Below are positions 1 through 9,100 of a stretch of 64,000 nt of DNA, in pieces; position 1 is the stretch's first letter; every line of letters starts with the position of its first letter. The notes below the pieces were generated by a model that saw only the letters and a program-made list of their open reading frames with translations, ran no database searches and was not told the DNA's origin. Made by a program: the position numbers and the translations under genes. The stretch is taken from NCBI RefSeq assembly GCF_013386115.1, contig NZ_JACAOR010000001.1, positions 338,639 to 402,638 on the forward strand, written 5' to 3'. Source of the DNA: Pseudomonas gingeri (GTDB lineage: Bacteria; Pseudomonadota; Gammaproteobacteria; Pseudomonadales; Pseudomonadaceae).

Positions 1-2286
1 ACCGAACGCGCGGCCATCGAGTCGGGCACCGTCTGGTGGGACGCCGAACTGTTCAGCGGCAAGCCGCGCTGGGAGCGTCTGTTGCAGGCCGCTCCGGCCA
101 GCCTGAGCCAGGAGGAACAGGCGTTCCTCGATAACGAAGTCGAAACCCTCTGCGACATGGCCAACGACTGGGAAACCACCCAGGTCTGGCAGGACCTGTC
201 GCCCCAGGCCTGGCAATACACCCGGGAGGCCGGTTTTCTCGGCATGATCATTCCCCGGCAATACGGCGGCAAGGGGTTCTCCCACTATGCCCATTCCCAG
301 GTGGTGATGAAGCTGTCGACCCGCTGCTCGGCCGCGGCGATTTCGGTGATGGTGCCCAACTCCCTGGGGCCGGCCGAACTCTTGCTGCACTACGGCACCG
401 AGGCCCAGCGCGAGCACTACCTGCCGCGCCTGGCGCGGGGCGAGGACATTCCCTGTTTCGCCCTGACCAGCCCTTATGCCGGCTCCGACGCCGGGGCCAT
501 TCCCGATGTCGGCGTGGTCTGCAAGGGGCTGTTCGAAGGCGAGGAGGTGCTGGGGTTCAGCGTCACCTGGGACAAGCGCTATATCACCCTGGGTCCGATC
601 GCCACCGTGCTCGGCCTGGCGTTTCGCGCCGAAGACCCCGAGGGCCTGCTGGGCCGCAAGGGCAGCCTGGGCATCACCTGTGCCTTGATTCCCACCCGCC
701 ATGAAGGCGTGCAGACCGGGCGCCGGCACTGGCCGCTCAACGCGGTGTTCCAGAACGGCCCGACCCAGGGCAAGGATGTGTTCATCCCCCTGGACTGGGT
801 GATCGGCGGGCGCGACCAGGTCGGCAACGGCTGGCGCATGCTGATGGAGTGCTTGGCGGCCGGGCGGGCGATCTCGTTGCCGTCGGCCAACGTCGGCCTG
901 GCCAAGGTCGCCGTGCGCGGCACCACGGCCTATGCGGCGATGCGCAAGCAGTTCGGCCTGCCCATCGGCAAGTTCGAAGGCGTGCAGGCGCCCCTGGCCC
1001 GCATGGCCGGGCACCTCTATGCCTGTGATGCGGTGCGCAAGGTTTCCGTGGCGTCCCTGGACGCCGGGGAAAAGCCCTCGGTGATCTCGGCCATCGCCAA
1101 ATACCATGTCACCGAGCGGGCCCGGGCGGTGGTCAACGACGGCATGGATATCGTCGCCGGCAAGGGCATCTGCATGGGGCCGAACAATTTCCTCGCGCGG
1201 GCCTATCAGCAAAGCCCGATCGCCATCACCGTGGAAGGGGCGAATATCATGACCCGCTGCCTGATCATCTTCGGGCAGGGACTGATTCGTTGCCATCCCT
1301 ATGTGTTCCGTGAAATGGAAGCCGCGCGCGAGCCTGGGCGCGCCGGACTGGAAGCCTTCGACAGGGCGATGTTCGGACATATCGGCTTTGTCGTGGCCAA
1401 CACCGTGCGCGCGGCGGTGCATGGCCTGACCGGCGGACGCCTGCTCAAGGCTCCCGTCGGCACCGACAAGGCCCTGGCGTCCTACTACCGGCAGATCGAC
1501 CGGCTGTCGGTGGTGCTGGCCCTGGCTTCCGACATTTCCATGGGCGTGCTCGGCGGTGCCCTGAAACGCAAGGAAAGCATCACCGGCCGGCTCGGCGACA
1601 TCCTCTCGCAACTGTATATCCTGTCCTGCGTGCTCAAGCGTTTCGAAGATGACGGGCGTCCCCAGGCGGATCTGCCGCTGGTGCACTGGGCGGCCCAGGA
1701 CGCCTTGCTGCGGGCCCATGAAGCTCTCGACGAAGTCCTCGACAACTACCCGTCGAAAGCCGCCGCGCGGGTGATTCGGGGCCTGGGCTTTCCCTTTGGC
1801 ATCGCGTTGCGCAAGCCGTCCGACCGCCTGCTCGGGGAAGTCGCCGACCTGGTCCAGGTCCCCGGCGCAACCCGCGACCGGCTGCTGGCCGACTCCTATA
1901 TCCCGCACCCGGACATCGACAAGCTGGCCTATGGCGAGCTGGCGTTCCGGCTGCTGCCGCAAGTGGAGCTGATCGAGGCGCGGCTCAAGCCGGCGATCCG
2001 CCAGGGCGAGATCGCGCCGCTGCCGATTTCCCGCGAAGCCTTTGTGGCCTGGCGGGCCAAGGCCCTGGAGCTGCAATTGATCAGCGCGGAAGAGGACCAG
2101 TTGCTCGGGCGTTATGTCGAGTACGGCGACCACGCGATCCAGGTCGACGATTTTCCGCAGGACTTCGGCCTGCTGGAAGCCTTGCAGCGGCGCCAGGCGC
2201 ACCTCGACCAAGCCGGCAAGCCCGCGACCAGGCGGCGTCCGCCAGTCAGCGTGGACACCGTTGTCGCCGACGACAGTGCGTATTGA
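1..2286 (+). CDS. fadE: FadE-type acyl-CoA dehydrogenase, 5' end cut by window
   Basis: The reading frame is open from base 1, so the gene starts upstream and 761 C-terminal residues are visible. The segment GTVWWDAEL followed by LFSGKPRWE, then the flavin-binding acyl-CoA dehydrogenase core (FALTSPYAGSDAG; VEGANIMTRCLIIFGQG), is the signature of the large FadE class of about 815 residues that introduces the 2,3-double bond into acyl-CoA in beta-oxidation. The C-terminal 300 residues form the extension specific to FadE. It is followed after 30 bases by a FabG-like reductase, then a hydratase, a thiolase and a CoA ligase, so a fatty-acid degradation module is likely. Chain-length preference cannot be read from the sequence. 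Pseudomonas carries several FadE paralogues, so the symbol denotes the family rather than a strict orthologue. Confidence 0.9.
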   Translation, partial: TERAAIESGTVWWDAELFSGKPRWERLLQAAPASLSQEEQAFLDNEVETLCDMANDWETTQVWQDLSPQAWQYTREAGFLGMIIPRQYGGKGFSHYAHSQVVMKLSTRCSAAAISVMVPNSLGPAELLLHYGTEAQREHYLPRLARGEDIPCFALTSPYAGSDAGAIPDVGVVCKGLFEGEEVLGFSVTWDKRYITLGPIATVLGLAFRAEDPEGLLGRKGSLGITCALIPTRHEGVQTGRRHWPLNAVFQNGPTQGKDVFIPLDWVIGGRDQVGNGWRMLMECLAAGRAISLPSANVGLAKVAVRGTTAYAAMRKQFGLPIGKFEGVQAPLARMAGHLYACDAVRKVSVASLDAGEKPSVISAIAKYHVTERARAVVNDGMDIVAGKGICMGPNNFLARAYQQSPIAITVEGANIMTRCLIIFGQGLIRCHPYVFREMEAAREPGRAGLEAFDRAMFGHIGFVVANTVRAAVHGLTGGRLLKAPVGTDKALASYYRQIDRLSVVLALASDISMGVLGGALKRKESITGRLGDILSQLYILSCVLKRFEDDGRPQADLPLVHWAAQDALLRAHEALDEVLDNYPSKAAARVIRGLGFPFGIALRKPSDRLLGEVADLVQVPGATRDRLLADSYIPHPDIDKLAYGELAFRLLPQVELIEARLKPAIRQGEIAPLPISREAFVAWRAKALELQLISAEEDQLLGRYVEYGDHAIQVDDFPQDFGLLEALQRRQAHLDQAGKPATRRRPPVSVDTVVADDSAY

Positions 2287-2316
2287 TCCTTCTCTGGCCT
2301 CTAGCGGAATTCTTTC

Positions 2317-3669
2317 ATGTCTGACGGTTACCTTTCCTTTGTCAATTCATCCTGGGGCCGACGCCTGGCCCAGTCGGTCGGCTTGCCGCAACCACTGCCG
2401 CTGCAGCGCTACCGTCAGGGGCTGGCGGGCAACAGCCTCAATCCGCTGGTGCTGGCTGCCGCGCCCCAGGGGCGGCTGCTCGGCGAGTTGCAGCGGATCT
2501 TCGCCGCCACCGAGACCGTGGTGGCCGCGGCGGCGAGTATCGATGCGCCGTCCACGGTCAAGGTCCAGGGCCTGGTGTTCGATGCCAGCGGTCTCGCCGA
2601 TATCGCGCAACTGGACGAGTTGTACCGGTTCTTCCATGCCAACGTACGGCGCCTGAGCCACCACGGGCGGGTGCTGGTGCTGGGAACCGCGCCGGAACAC
2701 TGCAAGGAGCTGGCCCAGGCCGTGGCCCAGCGGGCGCTGGAGGGCTTTGTGCGCTCCCTCGGCAAGGAACTGCGGCGGGCGATCACGGCCCAGTTGCTGT
2801 ACGTGGAGCCCGGTGCCGAAACGGAAATGGACAGCAGCCTGCGCTTCTTCCTGTCACGGCGCTCCGCTTATGTCTCCGGGCAGGTGGTGCGGATTGTCGA
2901 GCCGGTGGATGTGCCCAGGGCCATCGACTGGGATCGGCCGCTGACGGGGCGCCGGGCGCTGGTCACCGGCGCCTGCCGCGGCATCGGCCTGGCCATCGCC
3001 CAGGTACTGGCCGCCGACGGGGCCGAGGTGATCTGCCTGGATATCCCCGCGGTGGAGGCCGAGTTGCAGCAAGTCGCCGGTTCGCTCCAGGGCAGTGCAC
3101 TGCCGCTGGATATCACCGCACCCCAGGCCGCCGAGCGCTTGCTGGCCTTTGTCGGTGAGCAGGGTGCGTTCGATATCGTCGTGCATAACGCCGGCATCAC
3201 CCAGGACAAGACCCTGGCCAAGATGACCGAGGCCGCCTGGCGCAAGGTCATGGCGGTCAACCTGGAGGCGCCGTTGCGGCTGAGCACGGCGTTGCTCGAA
3301 GGCCAGGGGCTCAAGCCCGGCGGGCGGATCGTCTGCGTCTCGTCGATTTCCGGGATCGCCGGCAACCTGGGACAAAGCAACTATGCGACGTCCAAGGCCG
3401 GGGTCATCGGCCTGGTGCAGAGCCTGGCGCCGTTGGCGGCGCGCCAGCAGGTAACGGTCAATGGCGTGGCACCGGGGTTTATCGAAACCCAGATGACCGC
3501 GAAGATCCCCTTGCTGATTCGCGAGGCGGGCCGGCGGATGAATTCGCTGGCCCAGGGCGGGCAGGCCGAGGACGTGGCACAGACCATCGCCTGGCTGGCC
3601 CATCCGGCGTCAGGCGGGATCAACGCCCAGGTGGTCCGTGTCTGCGGGCAAAGTCTGTTGGGGGCCTGA
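2317..3669 (+). CDS. high-molecular-weight FabG-like 3-oxoacyl reductase (SDR)
   Basis: This 450-residue protein has a poorly conserved N-terminal half (about 1-205) and a C-terminal classical SDR domain. Visible SDR features are the nucleotide-binding TGACRGIG, the NNAG motif in HNAGITQDK, and the catalytic Ser/Tyr/Lys set in VSSISG and NYATSKAG. Length and two-part design match the FabG4/HMwFabG class, which interconverts 3-oxoacyl- and (R)-3-hydroxyacyl-CoA or ACP thioesters. It begins at ATG 2317, 30 bases after fadE, and ends 3 bases before the MaoC gene, so co-transcription is very likely. Partnered with a MaoC hydratase it could give an (R)-specific beta-oxidation route, or run in the reductive direction. 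The direction and cofactor are not determined by sequence. Confidence 0.88.
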   Translation: MSDGYLSFVNSSWGRRLAQSVGLPQPLPLQRYRQGLAGNSLNPLVLAAAPQGRLLGELQRIFAATETVVAAAASIDAPSTVKVQGLVFDASGLADIAQLDELYRFFHANVRRLSHHGRVLVLGTAPEHCKELAQAVAQRALEGFVRSLGKELRRAITAQLLYVEPGAETEMDSSLRFFLSRRSAYVSGQVVRIVEPVDVPRAIDWDRPLTGRRALVTGACRGIGLAIAQVLAADGAEVICLDIPAVEAELQQVAGSLQGSALPLDITAPQAAERLLAFVGEQGAFDIVVHNAGITQDKTLAKMTEAAWRKVMAVNLEAPLRLSTALLEGQGLKPGGRIVCVSSISGIAGNLGQSNYATSKAGVIGLVQSLAPLAARQQVTVNGVAPGFIETQMTAKIPLLIREAGRRMNSLAQGGQAEDVAQTIAWLAHPASGGINAQVVRVCGQSLLGA

Positions 3670-3672
3670 GCG

Positions 3673-4581
3673 ATGAACCCGGATTCGACTATTCGTATCA
3701 TCGAGCCGCCGCCTTCCACCACCCGGCTTCTGTGGCGCGGGCTGCGCAGCTTGCGCAAGCCCAAGGCCGAGGCACTGCCACGCTTGCCGACTGAGCGGCT
3801 GGTGCGTCCCGCGGTGGAACTGCGGGCGGCGGACATCGAGCGTTATGCCCGGGCCTGTGGCTTTCGCCGTGAGCACGGGGTGCCGCTGTCGTTCGTGCAT
3901 ACCCTGGCGTTTCCCCTGCACCTGTTGTTGCTGACCAGCCCGGCCTTTCCCTGGCCGGCCAGCGGCATGGTGCACCTGGCCAACCGGATCCGCCAATACC
4001 ACCGGCTGGAAGAGGGCCAGGCCCTGCGCCTGCAGGTGCACTGTGAACGTTGGGTGGCGCATCCCAAGGGCCAGGCGCTGCTGATCGTGACCCAGGCCCA
4101 TGGCGGCGGCAGCCTGGTCTGGGAAAGCGAGAGTCTGTATCTGCGTCGTGGGGTGGCCGCACCGGTCGGCGAGCCCTGGCAAGGCGCGCCGGAGCTGCTC
4201 GAACCGGCACTGCTGCGTACCCAGCGCTGGTCCTTGCCGGCGGACCTGGGGCGGCGGTTCGCGCGGGTCTCGGGGGATCACAACCCGATCCATACGTCCT
4301 GGCCGGGGGCGCGCCTGTTCGGTTTCAAACGACCGATTGCCCATGGCATGTGGACCCTGGGCCGTGCCCTGGCGGCACAGCAGCCACCCTACGCACTGGC
4401 GGCGGCGGAGCTCGATTGCGAGTTCAAGCTGCCGATTTTCCTGCCCGGCAGTGCGACCCTGTGGCAGGCGCCAGCCGCGGGTGCCCGCCACACATTCGAA
4501 GTGCGCACGGCGGCGGGGGACAAGCCGCATATGCGCGGCGTGCTGATCCACGGCGCTCGAACCGAAGGAACCTGTTCATGA
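3673..4581 (+). CDS. MaoC-family (R)-specific enoyl-CoA hydratase
   Basis: The 302-residue protein is the length of a double-hotdog MaoC hydratase. The C-terminal hotdog (about residues 190-290) carries the hydratase-2 motif VSGDHNPIHTS with its Asp/His catalytic pair, followed by GFKRPIAHGMWTLGRAL, typical of (R)-hydratases that hydrate trans-2-enoyl-CoA to (R)-3-hydroxyacyl-CoA. The N-terminal half keeps hotdog-like pattern (ANRIRQYHRL) but no active-site motif. The start at ATG 3673 lies three bases after the reductase stop, and the stop codon overlaps the thiolase start by four bases (ATGA), so it is translationally coupled. The stereochemistry pairs naturally with the preceding FabG-like enzyme. 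Confidence 0.88.
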   Translation: MNPDSTIRIIEPPPSTTRLLWRGLRSLRKPKAEALPRLPTERLVRPAVELRAADIERYARACGFRREHGVPLSFVHTLAFPLHLLLLTSPAFPWPASGMVHLANRIRQYHRLEEGQALRLQVHCERWVAHPKGQALLIVTQAHGGGSLVWESESLYLRRGVAAPVGEPWQGAPELLEPALLRTQRWSLPADLGRRFARVSGDHNPIHTSWPGARLFGFKRPIAHGMWTLGRALAAQQPPYALAAAELDCEFKLPIFLPGSATLWQAPAAGARHTFEVRTAAGDKPHMRGVLIHGARTEGTCS

Positions 4582-5876
4582 GTGAGTACAGCTTCAATCC
4601 GGCCCCGGTACGCCGGGTGGCCATTCTCGGCGGAAACCGCATTCCCTTCGCCCGCTCCAATACGGTCTACGCCCATGACAGCAACCAGGACCTGCTGGTG
4701 GCCGCCCTGCAGGGCCTGGTGGACCGCTATGGCCTGCATGACCAGCGCCTGGGGGAGTTCGCCGCCGGTGCGGTGATCAAGCATTCACGCGACTTCAACC
4801 TGGCCCGCGAGACCCTGCTGTCCACCACCTTGTCGCCGCAGACGCCTGCCTATGATATCCAGCAGGCCTGTGGCACCGGCCTCGAAGCGGCGCTGCTGGT
4901 GGCCAACAAGATTGCCCTGGGGCAGATCGAGGTGGGGATCGCCGGGGGCGCCGACACCACCTCGGACGCGCCCATCGGGATCAACGAGTCGCTGCGTCGG
5001 ATCCTCCTCGAGGCCAATCGCCACAAGGGCGTCGCGGGCAAGCTGCGCAGCCTGCTCGGCGTGCGTCCTTCCATGTTCTTCAAGCCACTGCTGCCACGCA
5101 ATGGCGAACCGCGCACGGGCTTGTCCATGGGCGAGCACTGCGAGGAAATGGCCAAGCGCTGGCAGATCAGGCGTCTGGCCCAGGATGAACTGGCCCTCAA
5201 CAGTCACCAGTTGTTGCATGCGGCCTACCAGCGCGGTTTTTTCGACGACCTCATCACTCCCTATCGCGGACTCCGGCGCGACAACAACCTGCGGGCCGAT
5301 GCCAGCCTGGAAAAACTGGCGGGGCTGGGGCCGGCGTATGACCGGCGCAATGGCACCCTGACCGCCGGCAACTCGACACCGTTGACCGATGGCGCCTCGG
5401 TGGTGCTGCTGGCCAGCGAGGAATGGGCGGCGGCGCACAATCTGCCGGTGCTGGCCTATCTGCGCACCGGTGAAACGGCGGCGGTGAATTTTGTCGATGG
5501 CAGCGAAGGGCTGCTGATGGCGCCGGCCTACGCCGTGCCCAGGATGCTGGCCCGCGAAGGGCTGGGCCTGCAGGACTTCGATTTCTATGAAATCCACGAG
5601 GCCTTTGCCGCGCAGGTGCTGTGCACGCTCAAGGCCTGGGAAGACCCGGACTATTGCCGCGAGCGGCTCGGGCTGGACGCGCCGCTGGGGGCCATCGAGC
5701 GCAACAGGCTCAATGTCAATGGCGGCTCGCTGGGTTGCGGGCATCCATTCGCCGCCACTGGCGCACGGCTGTTGGCCAGCCTGGCCAAGGCCATCGCCGA
5801 AAAGGGCGGGGGCCGCGGGCTGATTTCCGTGTGTGCCGCCGGCGGGTTGGGCGTGACCGCCATTGTCGAAAAATAA
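4578..5876 (+). CDS. acetyl-CoA C-acyltransferase (thiolase, FadI/FadA type)
   Basis: A 432-residue thiolase starting at ATG 4578, which overlaps the MaoC stop in ATGA. All thiolase landmarks are present: the nucleophilic Cys in QQACGTGLEAA, the His of the EIHEAFAAQVL block, the NVNGGSLGCGHPFAATGAR block and the second active-site Cys in SVCAAGGLG. It would cleave 3-oxoacyl-CoA to acetyl-CoA and a shortened acyl-CoA, closing the cycle begun by the FadE-type dehydrogenase. Biosynthetic acetyl-CoA condensation is possible in principle, but the degradative neighbours favour thiolysis. The length of about 430 residues resembles FadI more than the roughly 390-residue FadA. Confidence 0.92.
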   Translation: MSEYSFNPAPVRRVAILGGNRIPFARSNTVYAHDSNQDLLVAALQGLVDRYGLHDQRLGEFAAGAVIKHSRDFNLARETLLSTTLSPQTPAYDIQQACGTGLEAALLVANKIALGQIEVGIAGGADTTSDAPIGINESLRRILLEANRHKGVAGKLRSLLGVRPSMFFKPLLPRNGEPRTGLSMGEHCEEMAKRWQIRRLAQDELALNSHQLLHAAYQRGFFDDLITPYRGLRRDNNLRADASLEKLAGLGPAYDRRNGTLTAGNSTPLTDGASVVLLASEEWAAAHNLPVLAYLRTGETAAVNFVDGSEGLLMAPAYAVPRMLAREGLGLQDFDFYEIHEAFAAQVLCTLKAWEDPDYCRERLGLDAPLGAIERNRLNVNGGSLGCGHPFAATGARLLASLAKAIAEKGGGRGLISVCAAGGLGVTAIVEK

Positions 5877-5899
5877 AACAACAACAAGGAGAGACTGCC

Positions 5900-7606
5900 A
5901 TGAGTGTCGCGAGCCTGCCTGCCATCGAACGTGTCTGGTTGAGCGCCTACCATCCCGGCGTGCCGGCGGATGTCGAGGCCGAGATCGACCGCTACCCGTC
6001 GCTGCGCGAGGTGTTTCTCGAACACGTGGAGAAGTACCGCCAACGGGTGGCCTACGTCAGTATCGGCACCGAAATGGGCTATGACGAGTGGGAGCGACAG
6101 GTCTTTGCCTTTGCCGGCTGGCTGCAATCGCGGGGTGTGCAGAAGGGCGACCGCGTGGCGCTGATGATGCCCAACTGCCTGCAATACCCGATCTGCCTGT
6201 TCGGCACTCTGCTGGTCGGCGCGGTGGTGGTCAACGTCAACCCGCTGTACACCGCCCATGAACTCAAGCACCTGCTCAAGGACAGCGGTGCCGAGACCGT
6301 GGTCATCTTCGAGAACTTTGCCCATACCCTGGAACAGGCCATGGCGGGCAGCGCGCTGAAGAACATCGTGGTGGCGGCGATCGGCGACCTGGTGGGGACA
6401 CTCAAGGGCGCGGCGCTGAATTTCGTCCTGCGCCATGTGCAGAAGCAGGTGCCGCGCTTCCACCTGCCGGGCTCGATCCGTTTCCCGGCGATGATGAAAC
6501 AGGCGAGGAACCTGAAGGCCAGGGATGTCGCGCTGGCCCACGACGATATCGCCTTCCTGCAATACACCGGCGGCACCACGGGCGATGCCAAGGGGGCGAT
6601 GCTGACCCACCGCAACATCCTCGCCAACCTGATGCAGGCCAAGGCCTGGGTGGGCGACCAGCTGGACGAGAATCAGCAGGAAACCAACGTGACCCTGTTG
6701 CCGCTGTACCACGTGCTGTCGCTGACGGTGAACTGCCTGATGTTCATGTGCCTGGGCGGGCGCAATATCCTGATCGCCAACCCGCGGGACGTGAAGCGCG
6801 TGCAGATGATCCTGCGCAAGGAGAAGTTCAGCGGGATCGTCGGGGTCAACACCTTGTTCAACGGGCTGCTGGAAAACGAGGCATTTCGTGGACGGGATTT
6901 TTCCGACCTGAAGCTGGCGATTGCCGGCGGGATGGCCACCCATACAGCGGTGGCACGGCGCTGGAAGGAAGTGACCGGGGTGCCGATCATCGAGGGCTAC
7001 GGGCTGACGGAGTGCTCACCGGTGGTGAGCATCAGCCCCATCGATATCAAGCGCATGCGCGAGGGCGATTTCAGCGGGACCATCGGCGTACCGCTGCCTT
7101 CGACCTGGGTGCGGTTCGCCCGTGAGGACGGTTCGCTGGCGGCAATCGGCGAGGAGGGCGAGTTGCAGGTGCGCGGGCCGCAGGTCATGAAAGGCTACTG
7201 GAAGCGCCCGGAAGAGACCGCGAAGGTGCTGGACGCCGCGGGCTGGTTGTCGACCGGGGATATCGGGGTGATGAACGAGCAGGGGTTTATCCGCCTGGTG
7301 GATCGCAAGAAGGACATGATCCTGGTGTCCGGTTTCAACGTTTACCCGAACGAGATCGAGGATGTGGTGGCGCTGCATCCCGGCGTGGCGGAAGTGGCGG
7401 CGATCGGCGTGCCGGACCAGGTGACCGGGGAGCGGGTGAAGATCTTTGTCGTGCGCAAGGATCCGGGGCTGACGGAGATGCAGCTGCTGGCGCATTGCCG
7501 GGAGTACCTGACCGGGTACAAGGTGCCGAGGATTGTCGAGTTCCGCGTCGAGGAACTGCCCAAGACCACCGTGGGCAAGGTATTGCGCCGGGCCTTGCGG
7601 GAGTAG
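5900..7606 (+). CDS. long-chain fatty acid--CoA ligase (AMP-dependent)
   Basis: A 568-residue ANL-superfamily enzyme. The P-loop-like motif LQYTGGTTGDAKGAML, the A5 motif GYGLTECSP, the STGDIG/RKKDMILVSG hinge and the terminal catalytic lysine in LPKTTVGKVLRR are all present, in FadD-like order and spacing. It activates free fatty acids to acyl-CoA with ATP. The start is placed at ATG 5900, behind a good AAGGAG site at 5886-5891 and 23 bases after the thiolase stop; longer reading upstream only covers the thiolase gene. It is the last gene of the module and is followed by an intrinsic terminator. Long-chain preference is inferred from the family only. Confidence 0.92.
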   Translation: MSVASLPAIERVWLSAYHPGVPADVEAEIDRYPSLREVFLEHVEKYRQRVAYVSIGTEMGYDEWERQVFAFAGWLQSRGVQKGDRVALMMPNCLQYPICLFGTLLVGAVVVNVNPLYTAHELKHLLKDSGAETVVIFENFAHTLEQAMAGSALKNIVVAAIGDLVGTLKGAALNFVLRHVQKQVPRFHLPGSIRFPAMMKQARNLKARDVALAHDDIAFLQYTGGTTGDAKGAMLTHRNILANLMQAKAWVGDQLDENQQETNVTLLPLYHVLSLTVNCLMFMCLGGRNILIANPRDVKRVQMILRKEKFSGIVGVNTLFNGLLENEAFRGRDFSDLKLAIAGGMATHTAVARRWKEVTGVPIIEGYGLTECSPVVSISPIDIKRMREGDFSGTIGVPLPSTWVRFAREDGSLAAIGEEGELQVRGPQVMKGYWKRPEETAKVLDAAGWLSTGDIGVMNEQGFIRLVDRKKDMILVSGFNVYPNEIEDVVALHPGVAEVAAIGVPDQVTGERVKIFVVRKDPGLTEMQLLAHCREYLTGYKVPRIVEFRVEELPKTTVGKVLRRALRE

Positions 7607-7638
7607 GCAGGTTTTCGCACAGTCCCTCGTTCTTGATC

Positions 7639-7669
7639 AAGGCGCCCTGGACCGGCGCCTTTGTTTTTT
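7639..7669 (+). terminator. intrinsic terminator after the fatty-acid module
   Basis: An AAGGCGCC / GGCGCCTT inverted repeat (7639-7646 and 7654-7661) with a seven-base loop runs into a T-rich tract ending at 7669. It lies about 35 bases past the ligase stop and ends the five-gene transcript. Confidence 0.85.
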
Positions 7670-7833
7670 CGTTTATCCCTCCCGGTTCTTGCAGAATAAA
7701 TAATTCTAAAATCTGTTGATATGGAAATTATTTTCCAATAAAGTCGTTTCCAGGTTGCCGACTTACCGTGTCGCGACGATTCTGTTCCTTGAATACAGCG
7801 CGCACGGACCAACAAAAACAACAGGTGCCGTCG

Positions 7834-8016
7834 ATGAAAACCTTCACTCCTGCGCTCCGTGTTTCACGTGCATCGCTTCACCCGCAACGCGACCTGCCTC
7901 GCGCCCGCATTCCCGTTTTCCTTCTCTCGATCTTCAAGCTGCTGTGCGTTGAACGCAAGGGCGTCGTCGTGTGCTGCATCGGCGGTGCGCCGATCGTGCG
8001 CCTGCCGGCGGCCTGA
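7834..8016 (+). CDS. possible small ORF in the leader of the sugar ABC transporter
   Basis: The 480 bases between the ligase and the ABC transporter hold the terminator, an AT-rich promoter-like stretch (about 7690-7745) and this 60-codon frame opening at ATG 7834. The peptide is basic, then has a short hydrophobic stretch (PVFLLSIFKLLCVE) and a Cys-rich VVCCIGGAP segment. I do not recognise it, and no convincing ribosome-binding site precedes the ATG. It could be a leader ORF or chance; composition alone does not decide. Confidence 0.25.
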   Translation: MKTFTPALRVSRASLHPQRDLPRARIPVFLLSIFKLLCVERKGVVVCCIGGAPIVRLPAA

Positions 8017-8086
8017 TGCCCTGCAATAGAGTGCTCTGAAAGGCTTCGCCCATAAAACCAACAAGAATTGTGGAGACAGAATATTC

Positions 8087-9025
8087 ATGAACACCAAGAT
8101 CCGTTTCGCTTCGCTGGCGCTCTCGCTGTCACTGCCCCTGATGTTCGCCAGTGGCGCGGCCATGGCCGACCTGAAGATCGGTGTCAGCATGTCGCAGTTC
8201 GACGACACCTGGCTGACCTACCTGCGCGAGAACATGGACAAGAAGGCCAAGTCGATGCCCGATGGCGTCAAGCTGCAGTTCGAAGATGCCCGCAGCGACG
8301 TGGTCAAGCAGTTGAGCCAGGTGGAAAGCTTCATCAGCCAGAAGGTCGACGCCATTGTCGTCAACCCGGTGGATACCGCCGCCACGAAGAAAATCACCGA
8401 GGCCGCGGTCAAGGCCGGTATCCCGCTGGTCTACGTCAACCGCCGTCCCGATGACCTGAGCCTGCCCAAGGGCGTGGTCACCGTCGCTTCCAACGACCTC
8501 GAGGCCGGCCAGATGCAGATGCAGTACCTGGCCGACAAGCTAGGCGGCAAGGGCGATATCGTGATCCTGCTGGGCGACCTGGCCAACAATTCCACCACCA
8601 ACCGCACCAAGGGCGTCAAGGAGGTCCTGGCCAAGTACCCGAACATAAAGATCGACCAGGAGCAGACCGGCACCTGGTTGCGCGACAAGGGCATGACCCT
8701 GACCAATGACTGGCTGACCCAGGGCCGCAAGTTCGATGCGGTGGTCGCCAACAACGATGAAATGGCCATCGGCGCGTCCATGGCGTTGAACCAGGCCGGG
8801 GTGAAGAAGGGCACTGTGCTGATCGCCGGGGTCGATGGCACGCCGGATGGCTTGCGGGCTGTGGAGAAAGGCGATATGACCGTCTCGGTATTCCAGGATG
8901 CCAAGGGCCAGGCCGATGGTTCCATCGACACCGCGGTGAAGATGATCAAGAAGGAGCCGGTCGAAGCCGCGGTCTGGGTACCGTACAAGTTGATCACCCC
9001 GCAGAACGTCAAGGATTTCAAATAG
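8087..9025 (+). CDS. sugar ABC transporter substrate-binding protein (ribose/inositol class)
   Basis: A 312-residue periplasmic binding protein of the Peripla_BP_4/RbsB family. A Sec signal peptide with AMA cleavage region covers residues 1-27, after which the mature chain starts DLKIGVSMSQFDDTW. Family landmarks are VEGFISQ-like SFISQKVDAIVVNPVD, VNRRPD and the hinge region GVDGTPDGLRAVEKGD. The next two genes supply the ATPase and permease, so this is the specificity component of a complete importer. The closest recalled relatives are annotated for myo-inositol or ribose, but no catabolic gene for either sugar is adjacent, so the substrate is open. Confidence 0.9.
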   Translation: MNTKIRFASLALSLSLPLMFASGAAMADLKIGVSMSQFDDTWLTYLRENMDKKAKSMPDGVKLQFEDARSDVVKQLSQVESFISQKVDAIVVNPVDTAATKKITEAAVKAGIPLVYVNRRPDDLSLPKGVVTVASNDLEAGQMQMQYLADKLGGKGDIVILLGDLANNSTTNRTKGVKEVLAKYPNIKIDQEQTGTWLRDKGMTLTNDWLTQGRKFDAVVANNDEMAIGASMALNQAGVKKGTVLIAGVDGTPDGLRAVEKGDMTVSVFQDAKGQADGSIDTAVKMIKKEPVEAAVWVPYKLITPQNVKDFK

Positions 9026-9100
9026 GCTGCGCTCCAATAACAACAAGCCGGCAGGGTGCCGATGGCGCCTTGCCCACCCCGAGCCGAGGAGTACCCGACC

